From: Hyphomicrobiales bacterium
GTDB lineage: Bacteria > Pseudomonadota > Alphaproteobacteria > Rhizobiales > Aestuariivirgaceae
Direction: 5' to 3'
Length of the DNA: 18,308 nucleotides
NCBI GenBank assembly: GCA_025362535.1
Contig: JANYGE010000064.1
Span: 1 to 18,308 of the forward strand
Shown: positions 1-7,086 of the stretch, in pieces
How the letters are laid out: each line of letters opens with the position of its first letter
Numbering within the stretch: the stretch's first letter is position 1
Position numbers and translations under genes: made by a program
The notes under the pieces: generated by a model
Told to the model about the DNA's origin: nothing
What the model saw: the letters and a program-made list of their open reading frames with translations, nothing else
Databases searched by the model: none

Positions 1-788
1 TGGCTTGGTTGATGGATCTGCGTGAACAGGGTGTCGTGGTCACACCGCAACCAGTCAAAGGCATCAACCGAGAAATCATCCAAGAAGTTACCCACCCGAC
101 ATTCTCAAGGCCGCGTTACAGTGTACTGTCGGATTGGGAAGAAGGTGTTGAACCTGGAATTGGCCAAGACTTGATAAAACCCTTTGAAATTCTGGGTGAA
201 GTTACAGCACGCATGCATGATCATGCGCGCCAATGGAAGCGCCCTCCATTCTTTGAGCGCTTCACTTGGGATTTTGAAACCAGTCTTGGCACTGAAAAGC
301 CCCATTGGGGGCATTGGCGCGATGGCATGGGTGTTGACGCCGCCAAAATCAAAATTTTCGAACGCGCGGTCAATCTCATTGAGAAAAGACTAGGCACCTA
401 TGGCAAAGGTGATGAGCGCTTCGGACTCATTCACTGTGATTTGCGGTTGGCCAATCTTCTGATTGATGGACCTTCGGTGAAGGTCATTGATTTTGATGAC
501 TGTGGCTTTGGCTGGTACATGTATGATGCAGCAACGCCAGTTTCATTCTACGAGCATGAGCCACAAGTGCCCGATTTAATTGAGGCGTGGAAAATTGGTT
601 ATCGCAAGGCGGGAATTCTTTCAAAGGCCGACGAAGCAGAAATTCCCACTTTTGTGATGCTGCGCCGCATGTTGCTGGTGGCTTGGATCGGCTCGCATGC
701 AGAAACCAATTTAGCCAAATCAATGGGCCTTCCCTATAGCGAAGGCACCACTGCCCTATGCGAAAATTACCTGCATAAATTCGGCTAG
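1..788 (+). CDS. APH-fold phosphotransferase (SrkA/homoserine kinase II-like), 5' truncated
   Basis: The frame is open from the window edge, so the true start lies upstream; the TTG/ATG at 9-14 is internal, reading A-W-L-M-D-L-R. The visible protein (about 262 residues) is the later part of a small-molecule kinase of the aminoglycoside phosphotransferase fold. The catalytic loop I-H-C-D-L-R-L-A-N-L-L (Brenner-type HxDxxxxN) sits near 430-460, followed by the metal-binding V-I-D-F-D-D near 482-500. Spacing and the flanking G-L and G-W-Y-M-Y-D-A-A match the COG2334 (SrkA/homoserine kinase type II-like) branch. Substrates in this family include homoserine, choline, protein Ser/Thr and aminocyclitols, so the substrate cannot be named. 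It ends convergently with the oxidoreductase, 36 bp away, with no clear terminator between them. Family call is firm, function is open. Confidence 0.85.
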   Translation, partial: AWLMDLREQGVVVTPQPVKGINREIIQEVTHPTFSRPRYSVLSDWEEGVEPGIGQDLIKPFEILGEVTARMHDHARQWKRPPFFERFTWDFETSLGTEKPHWGHWRDGMGVDAAKIKIFERAVNLIEKRLGTYGKGDERFGLIHCDLRLANLLIDGPSVKVIDFDDCGFGWYMYDAATPVSFYEHEPQVPDLIEAWKIGYRKAGILSKADEAEIPTFVMLRRMLLVAWIGSHAETNLAKSMGLPYSEGTTALCENYLHKFG

Positions 789-824
789 ATGTTTCGTCCC
801 ACCTTGGCCTTGCTTGGTTTGAGG

Positions 825-1946
825 CTACAGTTGCACCCAGTTTCCTTTTGCCGAAGACTCTGCAAAGGCGTGGATTACGCGTTCGATCACTAGGCCTTTG
901 GCAAAGTCAATTTGCTGCGACGGCTTTCCTGAAATGGCATTTAATATTTCAGCAAGCTCAATGACTTTGAGCTCATTGAAACCCAGGCCATGGCCCGGAG
1001 CGGGGCACAGCTTGCCATAAGCCGGATGAGCCGGTGACGAGAGGATGCGGCGAAAGCCCCGATTTGCAGCGTCTCCTTCGGCCACATAAAGATTCAATTC
1101 ATTCATGCGCTCATTATCGAGCCATAGCATGCCCTTTGAGCCGTGCACTTCAATCCTCAGCCCATTCTTGCGGCCATGCGCCACCCGGCTGGAACTTAAC
1201 ACGCCGCGCGCACCATTTTTAAAGCGGACAATGGCATGGGCAATGTCATCGTTTTCAACCTCCGCTGTCTTTCCATTCTGGTTTGCCAGCGGACGCTTGC
1301 TATGCACCACATCCGCCATGGCAGAGAGTGAACCAATTTCACCCACCAGTTCATGCGCCATCGATACAAGATGACAGGTGAGATCACCCAGCGTTCCAAG
1401 ACCAGCATCTTTGCGGGTGAGCCGCCAAGACCAAGGCAGGTTTGGGTCGGCCATATAATCTTCATCTACGCTGCCACGAAAATCGAACACATCACCAATC
1501 ACGCCAGCAGCGATCAGGTTTTTGGCATGTTGCAGGGCAGGGTTACGCAAGTAAGCATAACCCAGCGCCGTCACGCGCTTGGTCTTGGTTGCGGCTGCCG
1601 TCATCTCTTCTGCATCGGTGAGGGTGAGTGCCATGGGCTTTTCGCACCACACATGTTTTCCGGCCTCAAGGGCAGCCTCGGCCATTTCGCGGTGCATGCC
1701 ATTGGGCGACGTGATCGAAATGAGGTGGATTTTGGGATCAGCCAGTAAATCACACCAATTGGTGGTGAACCCCGCAAAACCAAACTCATCAGCTGTGAGT
1801 TTTGCGTGAACCGCATCCACGTCGCAGAGCGTAATACGGTCCACATGTGGCACATCACCAAACACGGCTTTCACCGCTCCATAAGCCATGGCATGGCATT
1901 TGCCCATAAAGCCGGTGCCGATCAGTCCAACGCCAATGCGCTCCAT
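825..1946 (-). CDS. Gfo/Idh/MocA-family NAD(P)-dependent oxidoreductase (operon's last gene)
   Basis: This 373-residue cytoplasmic dehydrogenase has the normal family length. The N-terminal Rossmann fold starts with V-G-L-I-G-T-G-F-M-G (GxGxxG) near residues 6-15. The dinucleotide/catalytic E-K-P of W-C-E-K-P-M-A-L is near residues 100-105, and a GD-x3-H active-site motif (G-D-L-T-C-H) lies in the C-terminal substrate domain. Members oxidise a sugar or cyclitol hydroxyl, as inositol dehydrogenase does. Its ATG overlaps the ATPase stop by one base (TAATG), so it is probably translationally coupled; no strong Shine-Dalgarno is visible. It is the second oxidoreductase in the operon and clearly diverged from the one at 5863-6990, so the two probably act on different substrates or carbons. 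Family is certain; the substrate, probably an inositol derivative, is inferred from context. Confidence 0.92.
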   Translation of the reverse strand: MERIGVGLIGTGFMGKCHAMAYGAVKAVFGDVPHVDRITLCDVDAVHAKLTADEFGFAGFTTNWCDLLADPKIHLISITSPNGMHREMAEAALEAGKHVWCEKPMALTLTDAEEMTAAATKTKRVTALGYAYLRNPALQHAKNLIAAGVIGDVFDFRGSVDEDYMADPNLPWSWRLTRKDAGLGTLGDLTCHLVSMAHELVGEIGSLSAMADVVHSKRPLANQNGKTAEVENDDIAHAIVRFKNGARGVLSSSRVAHGRKNGLRIEVHGSKGMLWLDNERMNELNLYVAEGDAANRGFRRILSSPAHPAYGKLCPAPGHGLGFNELKVIELAEILNAISGKPSQQIDFAKGLVIERVIHAFAESSAKGNWVQL

Positions 1947-2743
1947 TATTGCAACTTTCTATTTTTGAGTTTTGCCACTTCCTGCTCAAGGTCGATAAGT
2001 TCCTTGCCGCCAGCCATCAGGTTCAGGAGCTGGTCGCGGGTAATATCATCCTTAGCATAGGTGCCAACGCTTTTGCCGCGCTTGAGTAAAGTGAAGCGAT
2101 CTCCCACCACATAGGCATGATGCACATTATGCGAAATGAAAATAACACCAATGCCGCGCGCTTTGGATTGTACAATCAATTTCAGAACAATCGAGGCCTG
2201 ATGTACGCCCAAAGCCGACGTGGGTTCATCAAGGATCAGAACCTTCGCGCCAAAATAAATAGCCCGCGCGATGGCCAAGCATTGGCGTTCACCACCCGAG
2301 AGCGTTCCAACCGGTTGCTCCGGATCACGCAGTTGAATGCCCATGTCGGAAAGTTGTTGAAAGGCAGTTTGATTAGCAAACTCCACATCAAATTGGTTGA
2401 TGAGGCCAAATTTTTTCAGCGGTTCACGGCCTAGAAAAAAATTGCGGGCCACACTCATCAAGGGCACCAAAGCCAAATCCTGATAGACTGTAGCAATGCC
2501 CTTATCGAGCGTGTCTTTAGGCGAAGCGAACCTCGTTGCTTGGCCACCCACCAAAATCTGGCCCTCATCTGGCACATGCGCGCCAGCCAGAGTTTTAATT
2601 AAGGTAGATTTGCCGGCACCATTATCACCCAGTAGGCAATGAACTTCACCTGCACGCACATCAAAGGACACATCCTTGAGCGCAATGACCGAACCAAAAT
2701 ATTTGCTGACGGATTTGAGTTCTACCAATGGCTGTTCCATCAT
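1946..2743 (-). CDS. Sugar ABC transporter ATP-binding protein (FrcA-like, single domain)
   Basis: This 265-residue ATPase of the carbohydrate uptake class (CUT2) carries all ABC motifs: Walker [10 protein letters not shown] near residue 38, Q-loop Y-Q-D-L-A-L-V near 88, signature L-S-G-G-E-R-Q near 148, Walker [12 protein letters not shown] near 168 and switch histidine I-S-H-N near 204. It has one nucleotide-binding domain, unlike RbsA/MglA with two fused, so it should work as a homodimer, as FrcA-type proteins do. Two ATGs lie in tandem (2743 and 2740); the GAGGAG Shine-Dalgarno a few bases upstream is better spaced for the second. The start overlaps the permease stop by four bases. It energises import through the permease at 2740-3837. 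Confidence 0.94.
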   Translation of the reverse strand: MMEQPLVELKSVSKYFGSVIALKDVSFDVRAGEVHCLLGDNGAGKSTLIKTLAGAHVPDEGQILVGGQATRFASPKDTLDKGIATVYQDLALVPLMSVARNFFLGREPLKKFGLINQFDVEFANQTAFQQLSDMGIQLRDPEQPVGTLSGGERQCLAIARAIYFGAKVLILDEPTSALGVHQASIVLKLIVQSKARGIGVIFISHNVHHAYVVGDRFTLLKRGKSVGTYAKDDITRDQLLNLMAGGKELIDLEQEVAKLKNRKLQ

Positions 2744-3837
2744 CTGCTCCTCATGGCGCGCATTCGAACATAACTGTTAAAGAGAACCGCGATAACCATG
2801 GTGGCTCCCATGAACAATTTGAACCAGTCGGTATCGATGCCAGTATAAAAAATACCCATTTGCACAACGCCAAAAATCAACGCTCCAAACATGGCACCAA
2901 TGGCCGAACCATAACCACCGGTAAGCAAGTTGCCACCAATCACCACAGCGATAATGGCCTCAAATTCCTTTTGGTTGCCACGCAAGGTATCAGCAGAACC
3001 CGTGACCAAAACTTGAATGGTTGCAAATAGAGCTGCAGCCAGAGCGGTGAAAACGAAAAGATAGATCTTGGTGCGCGCCACTGGCACACCCATGTTGCGC
3101 GCCGCATTGGGTTCGCCACCCGCTGCAAAAATCCAATTGCCAAACCGCGTGCGTGTGAGCAGCCAGGTGCAAAAGAGTGTGAGGCCAATCCACCAGATAA
3201 TTGAGACAGGAATGCCGCTGATGGCCGGCATGCCATCGGCGCGTTTTTCAATCAGCCCAATATCTGACAACCACTGGATGGGAGCTCTAAAAAGTTGGCC
3301 CGCAAACAGTGGCGTAATCCAATCCTTATCGGAAAATTCATGCAGGCCCGAAGCCTGGGTACGGCCAGTGATGCCGCGTGTGACACCAAGCGTGAGGCCA
3401 CGCAGCATAAACAGACTGCCGAGAGTGACGATGAAGGATGGAAGGCCTGTGCGCACAACCATCACGCCATTAAAATAGCCAACTGCGGCGCAGGCCGCAA
3501 AGGCGAGCAAAACTGAGGCCCAAACGGGCCAACCCCACATGATGGGCGGAATGGCGATGATGACACCAGCAAAACCGATCATTGATCCAACTGATAAATC
3601 AAATTCGCCAGCAATCATCAAAAGCGATACTGCTGTGGCGAGAATGCCGAGCTGGGCTGAAACTTCAAGAAAATTGATAACACCTTTGGCGCTGAACAGG
3701 CCGCTGCTGCCTGCTGTAATCGCGAAGAAAACAAAAACCAGAATTGTTCCGGCGATTGCACCAAGTTCAGGTCTGCTGAGCAGCTTGCTCAATAGCGGAA
3801 CTTTGCGGACGCGTTCGTCCTTCAATTCGAGGCTCAT
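2740..3837 (-). CDS. Sugar ABC transporter permease (RbsC/BPD_transp_2 type)
   Basis: This 365-residue inner-membrane protein belongs to the RbsC/FrcC permease family. After a charged cytoplasmic N-terminus it has a first helix around [12 protein letters not shown], then the family hallmark helix pair with [13 protein letters not shown] near residues 77-88, several further hydrophobic segments, and the late [13 protein letters not shown] loop typical of the family. Start: ATG at 3837 preceded by AGGAGAAGGAT. It overlaps the downstream ATPase by four bases and follows the binding-protein gene by 57 bp, a gap that contains a hairpin. With the binding protein and ATPase it makes a complete CUT2-type importer for a monosaccharide or cyclitol. 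Confidence 0.95.
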   Translation of the reverse strand: MSLELKDERVRKVPLLSKLLSRPELGAIAGTILVFVFFAITAGSSGLFSAKGVINFLEVSAQLGILATAVSLLMIAGEFDLSVGSMIGFAGVIIAIPPIMWGWPVWASVLLAFAACAAVGYFNGVMVVRTGLPSFIVTLGSLFMLRGLTLGVTRGITGRTQASGLHEFSDKDWITPLFAGQLFRAPIQWLSDIGLIEKRADGMPAISGIPVSIIWWIGLTLFCTWLLTRTRFGNWIFAAGGEPNAARNMGVPVARTKIYLFVFTALAAALFATIQVLVTGSADTLRGNQKEFEAIIAVVIGGNLLTGGYGSAIGAMFGALIFGVVQMGIFYTGIDTDWFKLFMGATMVIAVLFNSYVRMRAMRSR

Positions 3838-3860
3838 ATCCTTCTCCTGCTTTGAGTGAA

Positions 3861-3887
3861 GTGGTAGCAGGTGTTGCCTGCTACCAC
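3861..3887 (-). promoter_or_regulatory. Perfect intercistronic hairpin between binding-protein and permease genes
   Basis: Arms 3861-3871 (GTGGTAGCAGG) and 3877-3887 (CCTGCTACCAC) are exact inverted repeats around a 5-nt loop. In the transcript this falls seven bases after the binding-protein stop and before the permease ribosome site. There is no T-run after it, so it is not a standard terminator. A 3' stabilising or attenuating hairpin that raises binding-protein over permease levels is a common arrangement in ABC operons. Structure is seen; role is inferred. Confidence 0.7.
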
Positions 3888-3894
3888 GCGCATG

Positions 3895-4848
3895 TTAGCG
3901 TTTGCCTTGCTTGGCGAGATCAATCACCGAAGCAGCCGTGCTCTTGTCTACAAAGCCAGGGCCTGTAGGGTAGTCGGCGATCGGAGCAATTTTGTATTTC
4001 TTCAAGAGGTCGAACATCACCACAGGAATATAACCCATGGCATATTGTTGGGCATCAATGCCCCATTCCATTTTGCCATCAGCTGTGGCTTGCAGAATGG
4101 TTGGCGAAAGATCGAATGTGCCCAATTTCACTTTGCCAATAAGGCCCAGTTCGTCCAACGCCATGAGAGCAGGTTCAGCACCACCAATACCAACTGTCAG
4201 AATAAACTGCGTGTCAGCATTGGTTTTGATATAGGCGATGATCCGGTTTTTCATTTCCGTTGGGTCCATCACGCCATTCAACACTGGCACGTCAACCCCA
4301 AGGCCCTTGGCAAAACCCGCACAACGATCATCAAGGCTCACATTGCCAACTTCATGGTTGGCACAGACAGCTTTGGTGACGCCTTGCTTCTTCATCCGCT
4401 CACCGGCCAATACGCCAGCTTGATATTCGTCTTGACCAAGGAACAACAGACCGCCGAGATCATGGGTGAGCTTTCCACCACCAGAGTCGATAACGATCAC
4501 CGGAATACCAGAAGCGACGGCATTCTTGATGGGTTCGCTGAGGGCAGCAGGATCGGCAATCGACACAACCAAACCATCAGGTTTAGAGGCCGCAGCAGCG
4601 TCAATCATTTGCGCCATCTTGGCCATATCGAAAGTTTCAGGTGCTAAATATTCGGCCTTTACGCCGAGGGTCTTGGCGGCATCATCCATGCCATTCTTAA
4701 CGACCGACCAATAGGGATCGCCGCTTTGGCCATGGGTGACGAAGACAACGCGGGTTTCAGCGGTAGCCATTCCGGCAACCGCAGAGAGTAGTGTGAGCCC
4801 AGCAGCAATGCCGAGCAGGGGTTTCAACAACTTTTTAAACGAGACCAT
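3895..4848 (-). CDS. Periplasmic sugar/cyclitol-binding protein (RbsB/MocB-like)
   Basis: This 317-residue protein is a type I periplasmic binding protein (Peripla_BP_4). The signal peptide is clear: basic S-F-K-K-L-L-K, a hydrophobic core and a probable cleavage after A-T-A near residue 30. The mature part opens with T-R-V-V-F-V-T-H-G-Q-S-G-D-P-Y-W-S-V-V-K, the usual first strand and ligand loop with aromatic Tyr/Trp. It continues with P-D-G-L-V-V-S-I-A-D-P, I-P-V-I-V-I-D-S-G and G-T-F-D-L-S-P near the C-lobe. AGGAGG lies four bases before the ATG at 4848. The rhizopine-locus protein MocB and inositol-binding proteins belong to this family; adjacency to an inosose-dehydratase gene suggests an inositol-type ligand. 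Ligand identity is inference. Confidence 0.93.
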   Translation of the reverse strand: MVSFKKLLKPLLGIAAGLTLLSAVAGMATAETRVVFVTHGQSGDPYWSVVKNGMDDAAKTLGVKAEYLAPETFDMAKMAQMIDAAAASKPDGLVVSIADPAALSEPIKNAVASGIPVIVIDSGGGKLTHDLGGLLFLGQDEYQAGVLAGERMKKQGVTKAVCANHEVGNVSLDDRCAGFAKGLGVDVPVLNGVMDPTEMKNRIIAYIKTNADTQFILTVGIGGAEPALMALDELGLIGKVKLGTFDLSPTILQATADGKMEWGIDAQQYAMGYIPVVMFDLLKKYKIAPIADYPTGPGFVDKSTAASVIDLAKQGKR

Positions 4849-4857
4849 ATTTCCTCC

Positions 4858-4894
4858 TGTTAATGAACCTCTGCCAACCGGGACTCGGTTAACA
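4858..4894 (-). promoter_or_regulatory. Leader with nested inverted repeats upstream of the binding-protein gene
   Basis: The 118-bp gap 4849-4966 is the only sizeable non-coding stretch inside the operon. It contains TGTTAA (4858-4863) paired with TTAACA (4889-4894), enclosing AACCG (4876-4880) and CGGTT (4886-4890). The outer arm touches the AGGAGG ribosome site at 4853-4858, so a leader structure or an operator is possible. No confident promoter boxes were found. Confidence 0.3.
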
Positions 4895-4966
4895 GACCAG
4901 TCACTGTTTCAGTTTTTAGGTTACGCTTTCGTACTGGTTCCTTGTGGGCTACGGCTTGGGCCGCGC

Positions 4967-5866
4967 TCAAATTTCAACGGTAAAGCCTGCCTCTTTCGCC
5001 ATGCGAGACAGGTTTTTATAACCCATCGTTGCATAAGTTAAAGGGTTGGCCTTTTTAGGGTCCTGCTCGGCCTCAACCACCAGCCAACCCGAATAGTTGG
5101 CATCGCCGAGCACACGCAAAATGGGTACATAGTCGATTGAGCCATCGCCGGGCACGGTGAAAATGCCCGCCAGTACAGCATCCATAAAACTCATATCTTC
5201 AGCGCGGGCTTTGTCGAGAATGGCTTTGCGCGGGTCTTTGCAGTGAACATGGACAATGCGTTTAACATGGCTTTTGACAAGCGTGAGCGGATCACCCCCA
5301 GAGAAAGAGGAATGGCCCGTATCATAGAGAAGACCAACAGCCTCGCCTGTGTGCTTCATCATCAAGCCAACTTCAGCGTCGGTCTCAACAATGGTGCCCA
5401 TGTGATGATGAAATGCCATGCGAACGCCAAAATCAGCCATGCGCTCAGCCAGTTGGGTAAGCTTGCGGCCATAAGCGGGCCATTCTTCAGGGCGCAAAGC
5501 TGGGCGCTGAGAAATCGGAGCCCAAATCGCGCCATGTCTGCCGCGTGAAGTGTCAGCATAGACCACAAGTTTTGAGCCCATGTCTTTCAGCAATTGTAAA
5601 TGCGGGGTGATGGCATCCATTTCAGAGGAAACTTCTTTTTCATCACAGCGCCCATCATACCAGCCCGAGATAACAGCCAAGCCATGGCGCGCCATAATAG
5701 GTTTCAACTCGGCTGAGTTGCGCGGAAACTTGCCACCCAGTTCGGTCCCTGCATAGCCCGCCTGCTTGGTTTCGCTGAGGCAGGTTTCGAGAGGCGTGTC
5801 GCCACCCAATTCGGGCACGTCATCATTGGTCCAAGTGATCGGGTTAATGCCAATGCGAACCTTCAT
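4967..5866 (-). CDS. iolE: Inosose dehydratase-type TIM-barrel enzyme (IolE/MocC family)
   Basis: The 299-residue protein from ATG 5866 matches myo-inosose-2 dehydratase in length. Its N-terminus I-G-I-N-P-I-T-W-T-N-D-D-V-P-E-L-G-G followed by G-Y-A-G-T-E-L-G-G-K-F-P is the IolE signature. IolE removes water from 2-keto-myo-inositol (scyllo-inosose) in inositol breakdown in the cytoplasm. Candidate metal ligands of the xylose-isomerase-like barrel are visible: F-H-H-H-M-G, Y-D-T-G-H-S, V-H-C-K-D and V-V-E-A-E-Q. An upstream in-frame ATG exists at 5929, but the start at 5866 has GGAG well placed, gives the ATGA overlap with the upstream oxidoreductase, and begins with the family's conserved strand. 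MocC of the rhizopine locus is a relative, so MocC is an alternative name. Family is strong; exact substrate open. Confidence 0.92.
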   Translation of the reverse strand: MKVRIGINPITWTNDDVPELGGDTPLETCLSETKQAGYAGTELGGKFPRNSAELKPIMARHGLAVISGWYDGRCDEKEVSSEMDAITPHLQLLKDMGSKLVVYADTSRGRHGAIWAPISQRPALRPEEWPAYGRKLTQLAERMADFGVRMAFHHHMGTIVETDAEVGLMMKHTGEAVGLLYDTGHSSFSGGDPLTLVKSHVKRIVHVHCKDPRKAILDKARAEDMSFMDAVLAGIFTVPGDGSIDYVPILRVLGDANYSGWLVVEAEQDPKKANPLTYATMGYKNLSRMAKEAGFTVEI

Positions 5867-6990
5867 GGGGTTTCTCCGTATGATTGGGCGTGGGGGGTGT
5901 GCAGGCTGTGCCACTCGGCAAAACCACAAAGCAGCGCCATGTCGCGCGCGGCGTGTTCAGCGGTGTTGCGGACGGGTGTTCCTTCAACAACAGCAGACCA
6001 GAAACCTTTGAGCTCCTCAATAAAAGCTTCGGCATAACCTGACCGAATATCTTCACGGTGCAATATGTGACCATCGCTAGTCGTGATCGTGAGCTTAGTG
6101 GGTTGATGGTTGAGATAAGGCGATGGGAATTCAAGTTGCAAAGAGGCGTCGTCAAAAAACAACGTAATGCGCTCGCAATAGTCAGCCAATTTTGGAACAG
6201 TGAGATGCACCATGCTCCACATGGCCTGCCCACCCAGCAACCGTACGGCACCTTGGCCACCATCACCACCGGCAAACAGATGCGCTCCAACAATCTCTCC
6301 GGGCGGAACGCCAAGCGCATCCAGCAATCCATGCACTGCATTCACATCATGCACCAAGGCCGAACTGTAAGCTCCGGCAAACCCACGCAAGCTCACAGCA
6401 TCGAGCGGTGTTTTCACGGCACGTGTTATTTGCTGGCGTTGCTTTTCCTGGGCCGTTGCAATGAGATCAGGCGGCACATCTTCACCCCGAATCCAGCTAT
6501 GGTGTTGAATGAAGGGCCAAGCGTCTGGGTCATTCACTTCGATCGACACATAGCGCAAAGTTTTAGCGCTGCCAGGCATGCGTGCAATAGCGGCTTCATA
6601 GCTGGGGTCGAAGCGCTTCATATAACCCACTTGCAAAACCTTCGCCGCTTTGTCGCGAGCGCCAATCACCGCTTGAATATCAGCGCCCGCGTAACATAAT
6701 GGCTTTTCACAAAACACATGCAGCCCACGCGAGAACGCAGCAATAATTTGTTCATAATGTAACGGGTCAGGGGAGGTGATAAATACTGCATCAAGCTTCT
6801 GCGCAAAAAGCAGTTCGAGATCATCGAACGTTGCCAGTTCATACTGTGTGGCGATGAAATTGCGAACCGTGGCCGACGGATCAAAAACACCCAAAATCTC
6901 AAACTGCTGCTTTAACCTCAACAGATTGGGAATATGTTCGATCTGCGCGATGCCACCTGCACCTATGACGCCAACTTTGAGCCGTCTCAC
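5863..6990 (-). CDS. Gfo/Idh/MocA-family oxidoreductase (operon's first gene)
   Basis: This 375-residue NAD(P)-dependent dehydrogenase starts with GTG at 6990, preceded by GGAAACGGAA. It has the Rossmann motif V-G-V-I-G-A-G-G-I-A near residues 6-15, then F-I-T-S-P-D-P-L-H-Y and the catalytic/cofactor E-K-P in F-C-E-K-P-L-C near residue 95. The V-H-D-V-N-A-V-H stretch in the C-terminal domain probably supplies the catalytic Asp/His. It overlaps the dehydratase gene by four bases (ATGA), so the two are translationally coupled and probably sequential: cyclitol oxidation to an inosose, then dehydration. The rhizopine enzyme MocA and inositol dehydrogenase IdhA/IolG belong to this family. Being first in the operon and facing the regulator, it should be induced by the MocR-type protein. 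Confidence 0.92.
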   Translation of the reverse strand: MRRLKVGVIGAGGIAQIEHIPNLLRLKQQFEILGVFDPSATVRNFIATQYELATFDDLELLFAQKLDAVFITSPDPLHYEQIIAAFSRGLHVFCEKPLCYAGADIQAVIGARDKAAKVLQVGYMKRFDPSYEAAIARMPGSAKTLRYVSIEVNDPDAWPFIQHHSWIRGEDVPPDLIATAQEKQRQQITRAVKTPLDAVSLRGFAGAYSSALVHDVNAVHGLLDALGVPPGEIVGAHLFAGGDGGQGAVRLLGGQAMWSMVHLTVPKLADYCERITLFFDDASLQLEFPSPYLNHQPTKLTITTSDGHILHREDIRSGYAEAFIEELKGFWSAVVEGTPVRNTAEHAARDMALLCGFAEWHSLHTPHAQSYGETP

Positions 6991-7040
6991 TTCCGTTTCC
7001 TAGATTTTCTTATTTTGTGGCGTGGAGCCTATCTCCGGAT

Positions 7041-7060
7041 TGGTTCTAGTGTTAGAACCA
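7041..7060. promoter_or_regulatory. Perfect inverted repeat, probable operator of the MocR-type regulator
   Basis: TGGTTCTA (7041-7048) and TAGAACCA (7053-7060) are exact 8-bp arms around GTGT, in the 96-bp divergent spacer between the oxidoreductase GTG and the regulator ATG. The position suits coordinate control of both directions, including autoregulation. Many MocR proteins bind direct repeats, so an inverted one is notable. Binding is inferred. Confidence 0.55.
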
Positions 7061-7086
7061 GAATGTATTCATTTTTAGGAACCACG

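Noticed and set aside
3861..3887. Hairpin as a rho-independent terminator
   Set aside because: No T-run follows on the transcript strand and co-directional operon genes continue directly after it.
5867..5929. 21 extra residues on the inosose dehydratase
   Set aside because: The start at 5866 has GGAG, gives the ATGA overlap and begins with the conserved first strand.
6934..7086. Longer N-terminus for the MocR-type regulator
   Set aside because: It would run through the operator and overlap the divergent oxidoreductase gene; ATG 7087 has a good ribosome site and the family length.
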